The position numbers were made by a program, and so were the translations under genes. From positions 1 to 38,881 of IMG/VR virus record IMGVR_UViG_3300044529_000040: a stretch of 38,881 nucleotides of DNA; one strand, written 5' to 3'. Under the pieces are notes generated by a model. It did not search any database, was not told the DNA's origin, and worked only from the letters and a program-made list of their open reading frames with translations. Within the stretch, counting starts at the first letter, position 1; every line of letters begins with the position of its first letter. Source of the DNA: a virus. Below are positions 21,545 through 30,592 of this stretch, one piece after another.

Positions 21545-22054
21545 GTGGATAAACGAGTCATCGACTTAACGGGTAAAAGGTTTGGGGCGTGGACGGTGCT
21601 GCAAATTAGCGAACTGGTCGGAAAGCATCGGAACTGGACCTGTCGCTGTGACTGCGGAACGGTGCGCGAGGTTCGCGGACAGCCCCTGCGGAATGGAGCA
21701 TCACGTTCCTGCGGCTGCATTACCGCAAAGCTGACGTCCGACAAGAAGACCAAACACGAAAAGGCGCAGCCCAGCCGCTATTGGTCGCCCGAATACCGCG
21801 CCTTTCGCTCGATGCACCGGCGCACTCGCGCAAGCAACACGCAACACCGACCCCTTTATTTCGACAGGGGCATCACCGTTTGCGAGCGATGGTTCAGCTA
21901 CGAGTACTTCATCATCGACATGGGCTTGATCCCGCGCCCCGGACACACCCTGGACAGGATCGACAACGATAAGGGCTATTCCCCCGATAATTGCCGGTGG
22001 GCCGACAAGAAGACCCAGGCCGTCAACCGACGACGCACTGTCGGCTCGCGATGA
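21545..22054 (+). CDS. Free-standing HNH homing endonuclease
   Basis: 169 aa, GTG start. An N-terminal zinc-ribbon-like cluster (TCRCDCG and SCGC, Cys 33/35/37/56/58) is followed by a basic linker and an HNH core: H134 in [20 protein letters not shown], with N141 and N149. The latter sequence is typical of phage/intron HNH nucleases. Lying between two otherwise adjacent tail genes and with its own hairpin-masked RBS, it looks like an inserted homing element. The end overlaps the next gene's ATG. Confidence 0.85.
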   Translation: MDKRVIDLTGKRFGAWTVLQISELVGKHRNWTCRCDCGTVREVRGQPLRNGASRSCGCITAKLTSDKKTKHEKAQPSRYWSPEYRAFRSMHRRTRASNTQHRPLYFDRGITVCERWFSYEYFIIDMGLIPRPGHTLDRIDNDKGYSPDNCRWADKKTQAVNRRRTVGSR

Positions 22055-23478
22055 ACTACCCCAAGACGCCATTTCTGGGAGTCGCCTACGTCGCACGGTC
22101 CAAGACCCTTGCGGACCAGCAGTGCATCAACCTGTTCCCCGAGATCGTCGAGAGCAAGTCCGGCGCTGCGGTAGGGGCGTTCTATGGGTGTCCGGGGCTA
22201 CTGCTCCAACTGACCGTGGACGGCGGGCCGATCCGGGGCATGCTGGTCGCCATGGGCTACCTGTACGTGGTCTCCGGCGCCGGCCTCTATCAGGTCGATC
22301 AGTATTACAACAAGACCCTGCTGGGCACGCTGGCGACCTCCACCGGCTTCGTCAGCATGGTGGCGAACCAAACACAGGTTGCGGTGTTCGACAGCGTGGG
22401 CGGCTATTCCTGGGCCAGCGGCTCGTTCGCGACCATATCCCTGCCGTTCTCCAATCCTGGCCTGGCGGCCTATATGGACGGCCTGGCGGTCTGCACGCAG
22501 GCGGGGACCTTCAATCTGTGGCAATCCAACGTCAACGACCTGACGACGTGGGGAAGCCTGAATTTCACCACCGAGGACGGTTCGGCGGATAATGTCGTTT
22601 CGATCATCGAGTTTCACAACCAGTTGGTGGTTTTCAAACAGGGATTCACCTGCTTTTACATCAACGCGGGCCTCAACGGCTTTGTGTTTCAGAGGCTGAG
22701 CGGCGTCTATGCCGAGACCGGCTGCGCGGCTCCCAACAGCGTGGCGAAGGTGGACGAGGCGGTCCTCTGGCTCGGGCAAAACGCCCAGGGCGGCAAGGCC
22801 GTCTATATGATGAAGGGCTACGAGCCGCAGCGGGTTTCGACCCACGCGATTGAGTACGCCATAGCCCAATATTCCACCGTCTCGGACGCGGTTGCCTTCT
22901 GTTATTCCCAGGAGGGCCACAAGTTCTATGTGCTGACCTTCCCGACCGGCAACGCGACGTGGGTTCTGGACCTGACCGCGACGCAAAAGATGGGCATCGC
23001 GGCGTGGCATCAAAGGGCCGCGTTCTCGAATGGCGCGTTCAGCCAGTACCAAGCCCAGACACAGGCCTATTTCAATGGACTGGTGCTGGTCGGAGATTAT
23101 CAGAACGGCAACATCTACTCGCTCAATCTGGACACCTACACCGACAACGGCGCTCCCCGCAAATGGGTGCGAAGCTGGCGGGCGGTGCAGGAGGCCAAGT
23201 ACGAGCCGACCAAGTTCAACTTCCTCGAAGTGTTTTGCGAGACCGGCAACGGTGAAACACCGACCGCCAATCCTCAACTGGTCCTTCGCTACAGCGACGA
23301 CTCCTTCTCGTGGTCGCCTGAACTTTTCCAGCCCTTGGGCGCCCAGGGCAACACCGGCAACCAAATCCGGTGGAACCGCCTTGGCATGACGCGGCGGGGC
23401 CTGTCCTCGGACCGGATATTCGAGCTGTCCAGCACCGACCCCTTCAAGGTAGCCCTGCTCGCGGCTGACATCGGATGA
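22051..23478 (+). CDS. Tail hub/DNA stabilisation protein (P22 gp10-like)
   Basis: ATG 22051 (ATGA with the HNH stop) gives 475 aa, very near P22 gp10 (472). A beta-propeller-like series of strands with repeated short G-x-x-W/Y motifs and the family opening [20 protein letters not shown] followed by NLFPEI are seen. gp10 forms the hexameric hub of the short tail beneath gp4 and keeps packaged DNA inside. The upstream extension of the frame to 21991 overlaps the HNH gene and is unlikely. Confidence 0.87.
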   Translation: MNYPKTPFLGVAYVARSKTLADQQCINLFPEIVESKSGAAVGAFYGCPGLLLQLTVDGGPIRGMLVAMGYLYVVSGAGLYQVDQYYNKTLLGTLATSTGFVSMVANQTQVAVFDSVGGYSWASGSFATISLPFSNPGLAAYMDGLAVCTQAGTFNLWQSNVNDLTTWGSLNFTTEDGSADNVVSIIEFHNQLVVFKQGFTCFYINAGLNGFVFQRLSGVYAETGCAAPNSVAKVDEAVLWLGQNAQGGKAVYMMKGYEPQRVSTHAIEYAIAQYSTVSDAVAFCYSQEGHKFYVLTFPTGNATWVLDLTATQKMGIAAWHQRAAFSNGAFSQYQAQTQAYFNGLVLVGDYQNGNIYSLNLDTYTDNGAPRKWVRSWRAVQEAKYEPTKFNFLEVFCETGNGETPTANPQLVLRYSDDSFSWSPELFQPLGAQGNTGNQIRWNRLGMTRRGLSSDRIFELSSTDPFKVALLAADIG

Positions 23479-24161
23479 CCGTTCAGCAATCCACCGGCGT
23501 TCCCAACCAGAACAGCCCTTTCGTGGCGGGACCTAACAATTCCATCACTCAGGTCTGGTACTTCTTTCTCCAGCTTCTTTATCAACGCACTGGCGGCATC
23601 TCGGGCAACACCTTCGTGCAAACCGGCGTGGTGGTGGAATATGCCGGGGCCACCATCCCGGATGGATACCTCGCTTGTGATGGCTCGGCGGTGTCTCGGA
23701 CAACCTTCTCCGCCCTGTTCCAGGCCATCGGCACGACATGGGGCGACGGCGACGGAACCACCACCTTCAACGTCCCTGACCGCAGGAACAACTTCGGCAT
23801 TGGGGCGAGCGCCACCTATCCGCTGGGCTCAACGGGTGGGGCTTCAACCGTAGCGCTGGCGATCGGCAACCTTCCGGCCCACAACCACCCGGTCATCGAC
23901 CCGCATCACAACCACGCCCTGACGGACCCTAATCACGACCACGCCGAACAATACACACCGACGCCGGGGGGGGCTGTCACCGGCATGGCCAGCCTGCCGG
24001 GGACAGGTTCGGGGGTGTCTAACGTGCGAACGCAGAGTTCATCCACCGGCATTACGCTCGCCTCCGCTGCCACTGGCATCACCATCGGCAACACCGGATC
24101 AGGAACCGCCTTCTCCATCATCCCGCCCTATGCGGCCATGAATTACATGATCAAGACATGA
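23475..24161 (+). CDS. Tail collar-domain fibre protein
   Basis: 228 aa. Residues ~50-110 form a phage tail collar domain (ATIPDGYLACDGSAVSRTTF; DGTTTFNVPDRR). A His-rich section follows (LPAHNHPVIDPHHNHALTDP and NHDHAE), where HxH pairs may bind iron at a fibre tip as in T4 gp37. The C-terminus ends IIPPYAAMNYMIKT, the usual collar-fibre end. It probably trimerises and serves as a short tail fibre or needle-like part, taking the gp26 position of P22 order. Confidence 0.85.
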   Translation: MTVQQSTGVPNQNSPFVAGPNNSITQVWYFFLQLLYQRTGGISGNTFVQTGVVVEYAGATIPDGYLACDGSAVSRTTFSALFQAIGTTWGDGDGTTTFNVPDRRNNFGIGASATYPLGSTGGASTVALAIGNLPAHNHPVIDPHHNHALTDPNHDHAEQYTPTPGGAVTGMASLPGTGSGVSNVRTQSSSTGITLASAATGITIGNTGSGTAFSIIPPYAAMNYMIKT

Positions 24162-24706
24162 GCAACCCGTTCTGGATAACCGGCCTTCCGAGGTCTCGCA
24201 CGGCGTGGTTCGCTGTCGCCATGCGGGGGCCCAGGTCTAGCTGCGCTCACGAACTGACCGCCACCTGCCAATCGCTCGTCGAGCTGAAAAGCCGATGGCT
24301 CTACGGCTCGGCGGCGGAGTACCGGGGCAATTCGGATTCCGCGTGCGGCCTGAACATCGAACGCATCATGGCTGACATCAGGCCCCGCACCCTGATCATC
24401 CGCAGGCCCATCGGCGAGGTCATGGATAGCCTGTCGAGGTTCATGGGTTATGACCTGAAGCCCATAGCCGGACAGATGGAGCGGCTGGACGACGCTCTGG
24501 ACTTCAAGCACGCGCTGATCAAGGCCGTGGCCTATAAAGACCTGACCGACCGCGAATGCCTGTCCAACGCGGTTGAGTGGCTGGTTCCTTGTCAGGTTAA
24601 CAACGCCCTGTCGCTGATGACGTTTAACATCCAGGCCGAACGGGACTATGCTCTAGCTTTGATGCGCGCGCCGCATTCCCACTGGCATATGCAGGAGGCC
24701 GTGTAA
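24158..24706 (+). CDS. Sulfotransferase-like protein
   Basis: 182 aa. ITGLPRSRTAWFA (residues 7-19) has the form of the PAPS 5'-phosphosulfate loop, and RTLIIRRPIGEVMDSLSRF (about 77-95) resembles the 3'-phosphate-binding motif (R...S). If active it would transfer sulfate from PAPS to a hydroxyl or amine. Alternatively it is a degenerate P-loop protein, since it is shorter than typical sulfotransferases. Context: among tail genes and near a glycosyltransferase. Overlaps both neighbours. Confidence 0.65.
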   Translation: MSNPFWITGLPRSRTAWFAVAMRGPRSSCAHELTATCQSLVELKSRWLYGSAAEYRGNSDSACGLNIERIMADIRPRTLIIRRPIGEVMDSLSRFMGYDLKPIAGQMERLDDALDFKHALIKAVAYKDLTDRECLSNAVEWLVPCQVNNALSLMTFNIQAERDYALALMRAPHSHWHMQEAV

Positions 24707-25728
24707 TGCCGTTTTTTGGTGGCGCCCTCATCGCTGGTATCGGCTCTCTATTCAGCGGCGGCGCGGCGACTGGCGGCCTCGTGGCGGGCCTTGGTAGCGT
24801 AGCGGGGTCTCTCATTGGCGGAGATGCGGCTACAAGCGCGGCTCAGACCCAAGCCAACGCCGCCAATCAGGCTGCGCAAATCCAGCAGAACGAGTTCAAC
24901 TCGGTCCAGCAGCTCGAGCAGCCCTATGTCCAGTCCGGCAATAGCGCGCTGTCCCTGCTGAATTATGGCCTGGGGACCGGCCCCGCGCCCAATGGCGGCG
25001 GCGCGGCGCCCGACTTCGCGGCCTATGTGCAGAACAACCCTGACCTGCTCGCGGGGTTTCAGAAAGACCAGGCCGACAATAATCCTAACTCGTGGGGCAA
25101 CACCGAGGCCGCGTGGGGCCAGAAGCAGTGGGATTTGTACGGCCAGAATGAAAACCGGGGCTTCACGCCCACGACAGGCCAGGCCGCGCCATCCTCCACG
25201 GCGGCTGGCGGCATCACATCCGGGTCGCTTATCGCCCCCTTCAACCCCGCCAACCTCAGCCAGACGCCCGGCTATCAATTTCAGCTCCAACAGGGCGAAC
25301 AGGCCGTCACCGACCAGGCGACGGCGACAGGCGGGGTGGGCGGCGGCAACACCCTGAAGGCTCTGATGAACTATGGGCAGGAGCTGGCCTCCACCACCTA
25401 CCAGCAGCAGTTTAACGACTACTTGGCCCAGCAGCAGCAGCAGTTGGGCGCCCTACAGACGGCGGCGGGCTCCGGGCAGAACGCGGCGGCGGGCCTCGCT
25501 TCGGCCGGACAGACCAGCGCCAACAACGTCGGCAATCTGCTGACCAGCGGCGCGGCGGCTACGGCGGGCGGTCAGGTTGGCGCTGCCAACGCCATCACGG
25601 GCGGCATTAACAACCTGTCCAGCAACTACCTGCTCAGCCAGCTTTTGAACAATGGCGGGGGCTCTGCGGCGGGTGGCGCAAGCGGCCTGGCCCTGGATAG
25701 TTCCCTGGCCTCTCTGTTCGGAAGTTAG
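24706..25728 (+). CDS. DNA ejection protein, P22 gp7-like
   Basis: 340 aa. The N-terminal ~45 residues are hydrophobic and glycine-rich (FFGGALIAGIGSLFSGGAAT), as in gp7-type proteins that insert in the membrane. The characteristic block LSQTPGYQFQLQQGEQAV and GGGNTLKALMNYGQELASTT (about 185-235) is shared with phage DNA transfer proteins. C-terminal half is Gln/Ala/Gly-rich. Expected inside the head and ejected with DNA to build a channel. Confidence 0.85.
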   Translation: MPFFGGALIAGIGSLFSGGAATGGLVAGLGSVAGSLIGGDAATSAAQTQANAANQAAQIQQNEFNSVQQLEQPYVQSGNSALSLLNYGLGTGPAPNGGGAAPDFAAYVQNNPDLLAGFQKDQADNNPNSWGNTEAAWGQKQWDLYGQNENRGFTPTTGQAAPSSTAAGGITSGSLIAPFNPANLSQTPGYQFQLQQGEQAVTDQATATGGVGGGNTLKALMNYGQELASTTYQQQFNDYLAQQQQQLGALQTAAGSGQNAAAGLASAGQTSANNVGNLLTSGAAATAGGQVGAANAITGGINNLSSNYLLSQLLNNGGGSAAGGASGLALDSSLASLFGS

Positions 25729-25731
25729 CGC

Positions 25732-27180
25732 ATGGCCCTTGATCCAGAAATCAGCCTTAAGGTCCAGCAGCCCAACTCGCTCCTGTCGATGTATGGAGAC
25801 GCCTTGGGCGTGGTCAAGCAGCAGCAGGAAGTCCAGGCCCAACGGCAACAGTTGCAGTCACAGAACACGCTTCGGCAAATCCTGAGCGACGCCAACAACA
25901 TCGACCCTGAGACCGGCGCCCCTAACGCGAATGGCATCAAGGCGGTGATGGCTGTCGATCCGTCCGCCGGCATGAAGGTCGCCGAAAGCGCAGCGACCAT
26001 CGAGAACCAGCGATCCGAGGCCAAGTCCCGCACCAGCGCGGAGAACATCAAGGTTCTGGACGCGGTGGACGAGGATGTCATTTCCCCGGCCCTGGAAACC
26101 TATGACGACAACCTCGCCAAGCTCGGCCCGGACGCGGCCAGGGCGACGGCGCAGGAAACCTATGCCACCGCCCGTCAATCGCTGATCAGCAGCGGGGTTG
26201 TGCCTAAGACATTGCAGGACCAACTGCCGACCGAGTTTGACCCGGTCAAGCACGCGGCCCAGTCCAAGACCTATCGGGCGTGGAAGGAAAAGCAGAAGGC
26301 GGACAAGCTCGCTCAGGACAAGGAGCAAGACGCCAAGGACAAGTTCGAGCGCCAGGAGAAGGATCGGCTATCCCAGGAAGACCGGCAGTTCAAGGTCGAG
26401 ATGGCCCGCATTGGTGAGGAAGAACACCGCGCCGACGAAGGCAAGTGGCAGGTTCTGCACGACCCCAAGACGAACACCGATTATCGGTACAACACCGCGA
26501 CAGGCCAATCCACCACGCTGGATATGAAGCCATATTCGCCGCAGGGGGCGTCCAAGATCGGCGGGGGGTCCGCCCGATCCGCCGCTGCGCTGGCGGCCCA
26601 AAAGTACGTTGAGGACAATCCGAACGCCACACCGGATGACATCGCCAGCTTTGCAGCGAAATTCAAGGAACGCGGGGCTGCGGCCACGGCCTTCGGCACG
26701 GGTAAGCAGGGGCAGCAGGTCGCCTCGTTCAATGTGTCCATCGCCCACCTGCACACGCTGGGGCTGCTGGCCGACGCATTGCACAACGGCGATCTGGTGG
26801 CCGCCAACAAGCTCGCCAAAACCGTGCAGCAGGAAACCGGCAGCGCCGCGCCTTCCAATTTCGAGGCCGCCAAGGGCATCGTGGGCGACGAAATCGTTAA
26901 GGCTGTGGTGGGGTCCGGCGGAGCCCTCGGCGACCGCCAGAAGGCCCAGGACTCGATCAACAAAGCCAGTTCCCCCAAACAATTGGCGGGTGTGATCAAG
27001 ACCTATAAGGACTTGATGGCGGGGCAGGTTCGGGGGCTCAAAAAGGAATATGAGAACTCTACGGGCCTAACCGACTTTGACGACAAGTTGTCGGACGCGA
27101 CCAAGGCTGAACTTGGCGTTAGCGGTGGAGGCCAGCCCAAGAGGCGCGTCTACGACGCCAACGGGAACCTTGTGCAATGA
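25732..27180 (+). CDS. DNA ejection/internal virion protein, P22 gp20 position
   Basis: 482 aa, same size as P22 gp20 (471). N-terminal helical region with a Gln-rich coiled coil (VVKQQQEVQAQRQQLQSQNT), a long charged coiled coil at about 180-230, and a helical C-terminal half (VSIAHLHTLGLLADALHNGD). The assignment to gp20 comes from order (gp7-gp20-gp16) and composition; sequence identity cannot be claimed. Confidence 0.75.
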   Translation: MALDPEISLKVQQPNSLLSMYGDALGVVKQQQEVQAQRQQLQSQNTLRQILSDANNIDPETGAPNANGIKAVMAVDPSAGMKVAESAATIENQRSEAKSRTSAENIKVLDAVDEDVISPALETYDDNLAKLGPDAARATAQETYATARQSLISSGVVPKTLQDQLPTEFDPVKHAAQSKTYRAWKEKQKADKLAQDKEQDAKDKFERQEKDRLSQEDRQFKVEMARIGEEEHRADEGKWQVLHDPKTNTDYRYNTATGQSTTLDMKPYSPQGASKIGGGSARSAAALAAQKYVEDNPNATPDDIASFAAKFKERGAAATAFGTGKQGQQVASFNVSIAHLHTLGLLADALHNGDLVAANKLAKTVQQETGSAAPSNFEAAKGIVGDEIVKAVVGSGGALGDRQKAQDSINKASSPKQLAGVIKTYKDLMAGQVRGLKKEYENSTGLTDFDDKLSDATKAELGVSGGGQPKRRVYDANGNLVQ

Positions 27181-29276
27181 CCATCGTCGCTCAGTCATCC
27201 GATGGCGTCGAGCACGAGTTTCCCGATGAAACCAAGCCCGAGGTTATCGACAAGGTCATGAAGGCCTATGCGCGTGAGCACACGGCCAAGCCTACGCCAT
27301 TGCAGACGGCGAGGAACGGGCAGGATTGGGACAAGGCCCCACTGTCATCCAATCCAATCAAGGCCGCTGTCTCTGGCGAGAACCAGGCCATTGAGAGGCT
27401 GGGGCTGGATTGGCAGACATGGTTTGGGGGCGCTAAGGCGGGCGGCAAGCAGTCCATGGACGACGCGCACACGGCGGCGGACGCGGGAGACCGGCTATTC
27501 AGCCTCGCCCCCGGCAGCGACATCGCGGAGCTAATCCAGCACCCCATCGGCGAAGCGACCGCAAGCGCCATCAAGGGTCCAGCCAGGGCCATCACACCGG
27601 CGGTCAACGCCGTCGGCAAGCCGCGCACGCCTGACGAAACGGCGAGAGACCTCGCCAGCACGGCGGGACTCGGAGCGTCTATGGCGGCACTCTCTAAATC
27701 ACCCGTCGCGGAGGTGCGCAGCGCCAAGGTTGGCGATAAAACCGTCGCGTCAGCCTTGAGCGCCTTGTCCAAGGTTGGGCGAACCGCCGCCAATAAGGCT
27801 AAGGCTGTAGCGGGCGACAGGGACGCCGCGATCCACGAGGCCCATCAGGCCGTGCTTGATCGGATTGATAAGGGTGCTGCAGCCGGTGGGGCAACAGCGC
27901 AAGACATTCTGGACTTGGCCAAGGTCAACCCCGGAAAACCCTTCACGATCATGGACGCCAACAGCCAGCCCGTGAAGGCCCTGGCTGGCCGTACATACCG
28001 GCAAGGGGGCGAGGCGGGCCAGCGCATCAAGAACACGCTCCTTGACCGCACCAAGGGCCAGGGCGCGCGCATGGAGGCCGACATCAAGGGCGCAATCGCC
28101 CGCAAGGCCCAACAAGAAGCCGTGGCAGCCCTGCAGCGGTCGCGCGCCGCTGCCGCTTCTCCTCTATACGAAGCGGCGTTTGAGGCCAATCCGGCGGTTC
28201 GCACGCCTGGCATTGACGCGGTGATAAAGACCCCCGCCGGGAGCATGGCTGTTCGCAGGGCCGTCACCAAGATGAAAAACGACATGTCGGGCTTTGTGGT
28301 GCGCGGCGGTCCACCGCCTGACGTAGAGCCCGGAGCCTCGCTCATTGTTCCAGGCGCCCCAGAATCTCGCCTTGGCGACCCGGCGACGCAAACGTCCTTT
28401 AATCTGCGCACGCTCGATTACACCAAGCGGGCGCTGGACGACATGATCAGCGTTTCACACCGCGCCGGTAAGGCGGACGACGTGCGCATCCTCGTCGGCT
28501 TGAAAAACAAGCTGGTCGAGGAATTGGACGCGGCTGACAAGAGCGGGAAATATGCGCAGGCGCGGGCGGCGTATTCCGGCCCTACCCATAGCCTTGAGGC
28601 GGTGGAGTTCGGCAAGCGCGCCCTGGCGCCAAGTTCATCGCCGGAGGAAATAGCCGGGGCCATTAGAAAGATGACGATTGGAGACAGGGAGTTTGCCAAG
28701 ATCGGCCTGGCGGACGCGCTGAGGGCCAAAATCGGCAACAAGCGCATCACGCAGAACGCCGCAATGGAATTGGCCAACACTCCGACGCTGCAGGCCAAGC
28801 TGCGCCCCTTTTTCAAGACCCAGGGCGACTACGAGAAGTTCATCAGTTCGGTTGCGGCTGAAGATACGATGTTCAACACTCAATACGAGGTTATCGGAAA
28901 TTCCAAAACCGCCGAACGTGAGGCCGAGGACGGTGGGGCCCTTCGCACGGCGGCAAGCGTGGCCAAAGGCGCGATGCATGGCGCGGCGGGCAACCACCTG
29001 GGAATGCTCCGTCATGCCGGACAGGCCCTAGGCGATATTGCCGCGCGCCCCAATCCGACGACATCGGCGGAAATCTCGCGGATCATGACCGGAAACGTCA
29101 ACGACACGGCCAGCATCGCAAGGAAGCTGTTGGAGGCCCACGCGGCCCGCACAAACAGGAGCCCCACCAACTATCTTGCTCATGCCACCAGGGCCGTCAA
29201 TCCGCTCGTGCAGCATCGGGGCCCTAGCGCTGCAGCCGTACTGCCGGCCGCACCAATTCAGCAACCACCCCAATGA
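27177..29276 (+). CDS. DNA ejection/internal virion protein, P22 gp16 position
   Basis: 699 aa (P22 gp16 is 609). It opens with a short beta/helix unit (DGVEHEFPDETKPEVIDKVM) typical of phage internal proteins, followed by a largely helical Ala/Lys-rich body and no clear enzymatic motif. Both ends overlap neighbours by 4 bp. Likely the large ejection protein that crosses the cell envelope with DNA. Confidence 0.72.
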   Translation: MTIVAQSSDGVEHEFPDETKPEVIDKVMKAYAREHTAKPTPLQTARNGQDWDKAPLSSNPIKAAVSGENQAIERLGLDWQTWFGGAKAGGKQSMDDAHTAADAGDRLFSLAPGSDIAELIQHPIGEATASAIKGPARAITPAVNAVGKPRTPDETARDLASTAGLGASMAALSKSPVAEVRSAKVGDKTVASALSALSKVGRTAANKAKAVAGDRDAAIHEAHQAVLDRIDKGAAAGGATAQDILDLAKVNPGKPFTIMDANSQPVKALAGRTYRQGGEAGQRIKNTLLDRTKGQGARMEADIKGAIARKAQQEAVAALQRSRAAAASPLYEAAFEANPAVRTPGIDAVIKTPAGSMAVRRAVTKMKNDMSGFVVRGGPPPDVEPGASLIVPGAPESRLGDPATQTSFNLRTLDYTKRALDDMISVSHRAGKADDVRILVGLKNKLVEELDAADKSGKYAQARAAYSGPTHSLEAVEFGKRALAPSSSPEEIAGAIRKMTIGDREFAKIGLADALRAKIGNKRITQNAAMELANTPTLQAKLRPFFKTQGDYEKFISSVAAEDTMFNTQYEVIGNSKTAEREAEDGGALRTAASVAKGAMHGAAGNHLGMLRHAGQALGDIAARPNPTTSAEISRIMTGNVNDTASIARKLLEAHAARTNRSPTNYLAHATRAVNPLVQHRGPSAAAVLPAAPIQQPPQ

Positions 29277-30592
29277 GGGTTCTCGTCATCGATGTAGAAT
29301 TGATGGGCCTGGACTTCTGCATCCGCGCCGCTGAGGACGGCCACGATGTCCGTTGGTGCCGTGTCACCAAGCATCCGATGGGCCGGGGCTTTCATGGCGT
29401 GAAGGTCATTGACGACTGGCGGGCCTCGATGGCGTGGGCGGGCAAGGATGGGCTGATCGTCACGACGGGGAATGCTAAATTTCTCCCCGAGCTTGACCGC
29501 TTCAGGGACCTGGGTTTTCGCATCTTCAGCCCGACGGTCGCCTCAGCCGCCCTAGAGATAGACCGCGCCAAGGGCATGGAGGCGATGAAGGCGGTGGGGA
29601 TCAATCTGCCCCACTATGAGCAGTTCCCGACGCTTGAGGCTGCGGAAGCCTTCGCCCGCAAATCCGACAAGGCCTATGTGTTCAAGCCGCTGGGCTCCGA
29701 GGACGACAAGAGCTCCACCTATGTCAGTTCGTCCCCCGCCGACATGGTTGGCTGGATTCAGCGCAAGAAGGCCCAGGGCATGACCCTCAAGGGGCCGTGC
29801 ATGCTGCAAGAGAAGATCGACATGGTGTCGGAGCTTGGCGTTTCGGGCTGGTTCGGCCCCGAAGGCTTCCTGCCCGGCAAATGGCAGATGTGCTTTGAGC
29901 ACAAGAAGCTGATGAACGACGAGAAGGGCCCCAACACCGGAGAGATGGGCACGGTCTGCAAATACAGCGAGACCGACCGGCTAGCCGAGGAAATGTTGCT
30001 GCCGATGGAGCCCATCCTGAAGACCCTCGGTCACCGGGGAGACTTCGCCATCGGCTGCGGGATCGACAGCAAGGGCAAGGCATGGCCGTTTGAGTTCACC
30101 TGTCGCTTGGGCTGGCCCGCGTTCTTTATCCAGATGGCGTCGCACAAGGGCGATGTCTGCCAATGGATGCGCGACCTTCTGGACGGGAAGGACACCCTCA
30201 AGGTCGATTACAGACCGGCCATCGGCGTTGTCATGGCCCAGCCGCCCTTCCCGCAATGGAACGGCAAGCCGGATTGCGTGGACGGCAACCCCATATCCGG
30301 CATGGAGGACGTTTGGGATCAGGTCCATCCCTGCATGATGCAGATCGGCAAGGGCCCCTACATGGACGACGACAAGGTCAAGGAAGGCCCGATTTACCAG
30401 ACGGCGGGCGAGCAGATTTGCGTGGTGACCGGCCTGGGCTCCACTGTGGCGAAGGCGCGCAAATCGGTTTATGGCGCGGTGGATCAGGTCGGCTTTTCGG
30501 ACGCGATTTACCGCACCGATATTGGCTTGAAATTAGAGCGGGAATTGCCCAAGCTACACAGTCTCGGGTGGGCGCTGGGGATTGACTTCTAA
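29273..30592 (+). CDS. PurD-like ATP-grasp ligase
   Basis: 439 aa, the length of bacterial PurD (GAR synthetase). N-terminal nucleotide-fold start (MRVLVIDVELMGLDFCIRAA); ATP-grasp lysine region AYVFKPLGSEDDKS (K138); acidic LQEKIDMVSELGVSGWF; a PurD-like GPNTGEMG (219-226); EFTCRLGWP (274-282), equivalent to the EFNxRFGDPE metal site but with the usual Asp replaced by Trp. That change and several missing PurD residues suggest a different substrate. It sits between ejection and tail-fibre genes, not with nucleotide genes. An amine- or amino-acid-linking role is inferred from family only. Confidence 0.78.
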   Translation: MRVLVIDVELMGLDFCIRAAEDGHDVRWCRVTKHPMGRGFHGVKVIDDWRASMAWAGKDGLIVTTGNAKFLPELDRFRDLGFRIFSPTVASAALEIDRAKGMEAMKAVGINLPHYEQFPTLEAAEAFARKSDKAYVFKPLGSEDDKSSTYVSSSPADMVGWIQRKKAQGMTLKGPCMLQEKIDMVSELGVSGWFGPEGFLPGKWQMCFEHKKLMNDEKGPNTGEMGTVCKYSETDRLAEEMLLPMEPILKTLGHRGDFAIGCGIDSKGKAWPFEFTCRLGWPAFFIQMASHKGDVCQWMRDLLDGKDTLKVDYRPAIGVVMAQPPFPQWNGKPDCVDGNPISGMEDVWDQVHPCMMQIGKGPYMDDDKVKEGPIYQTAGEQICVVTGLGSTVAKARKSVYGAVDQVGFSDAIYRTDIGLKLERELPKLHSLGWALGIDF

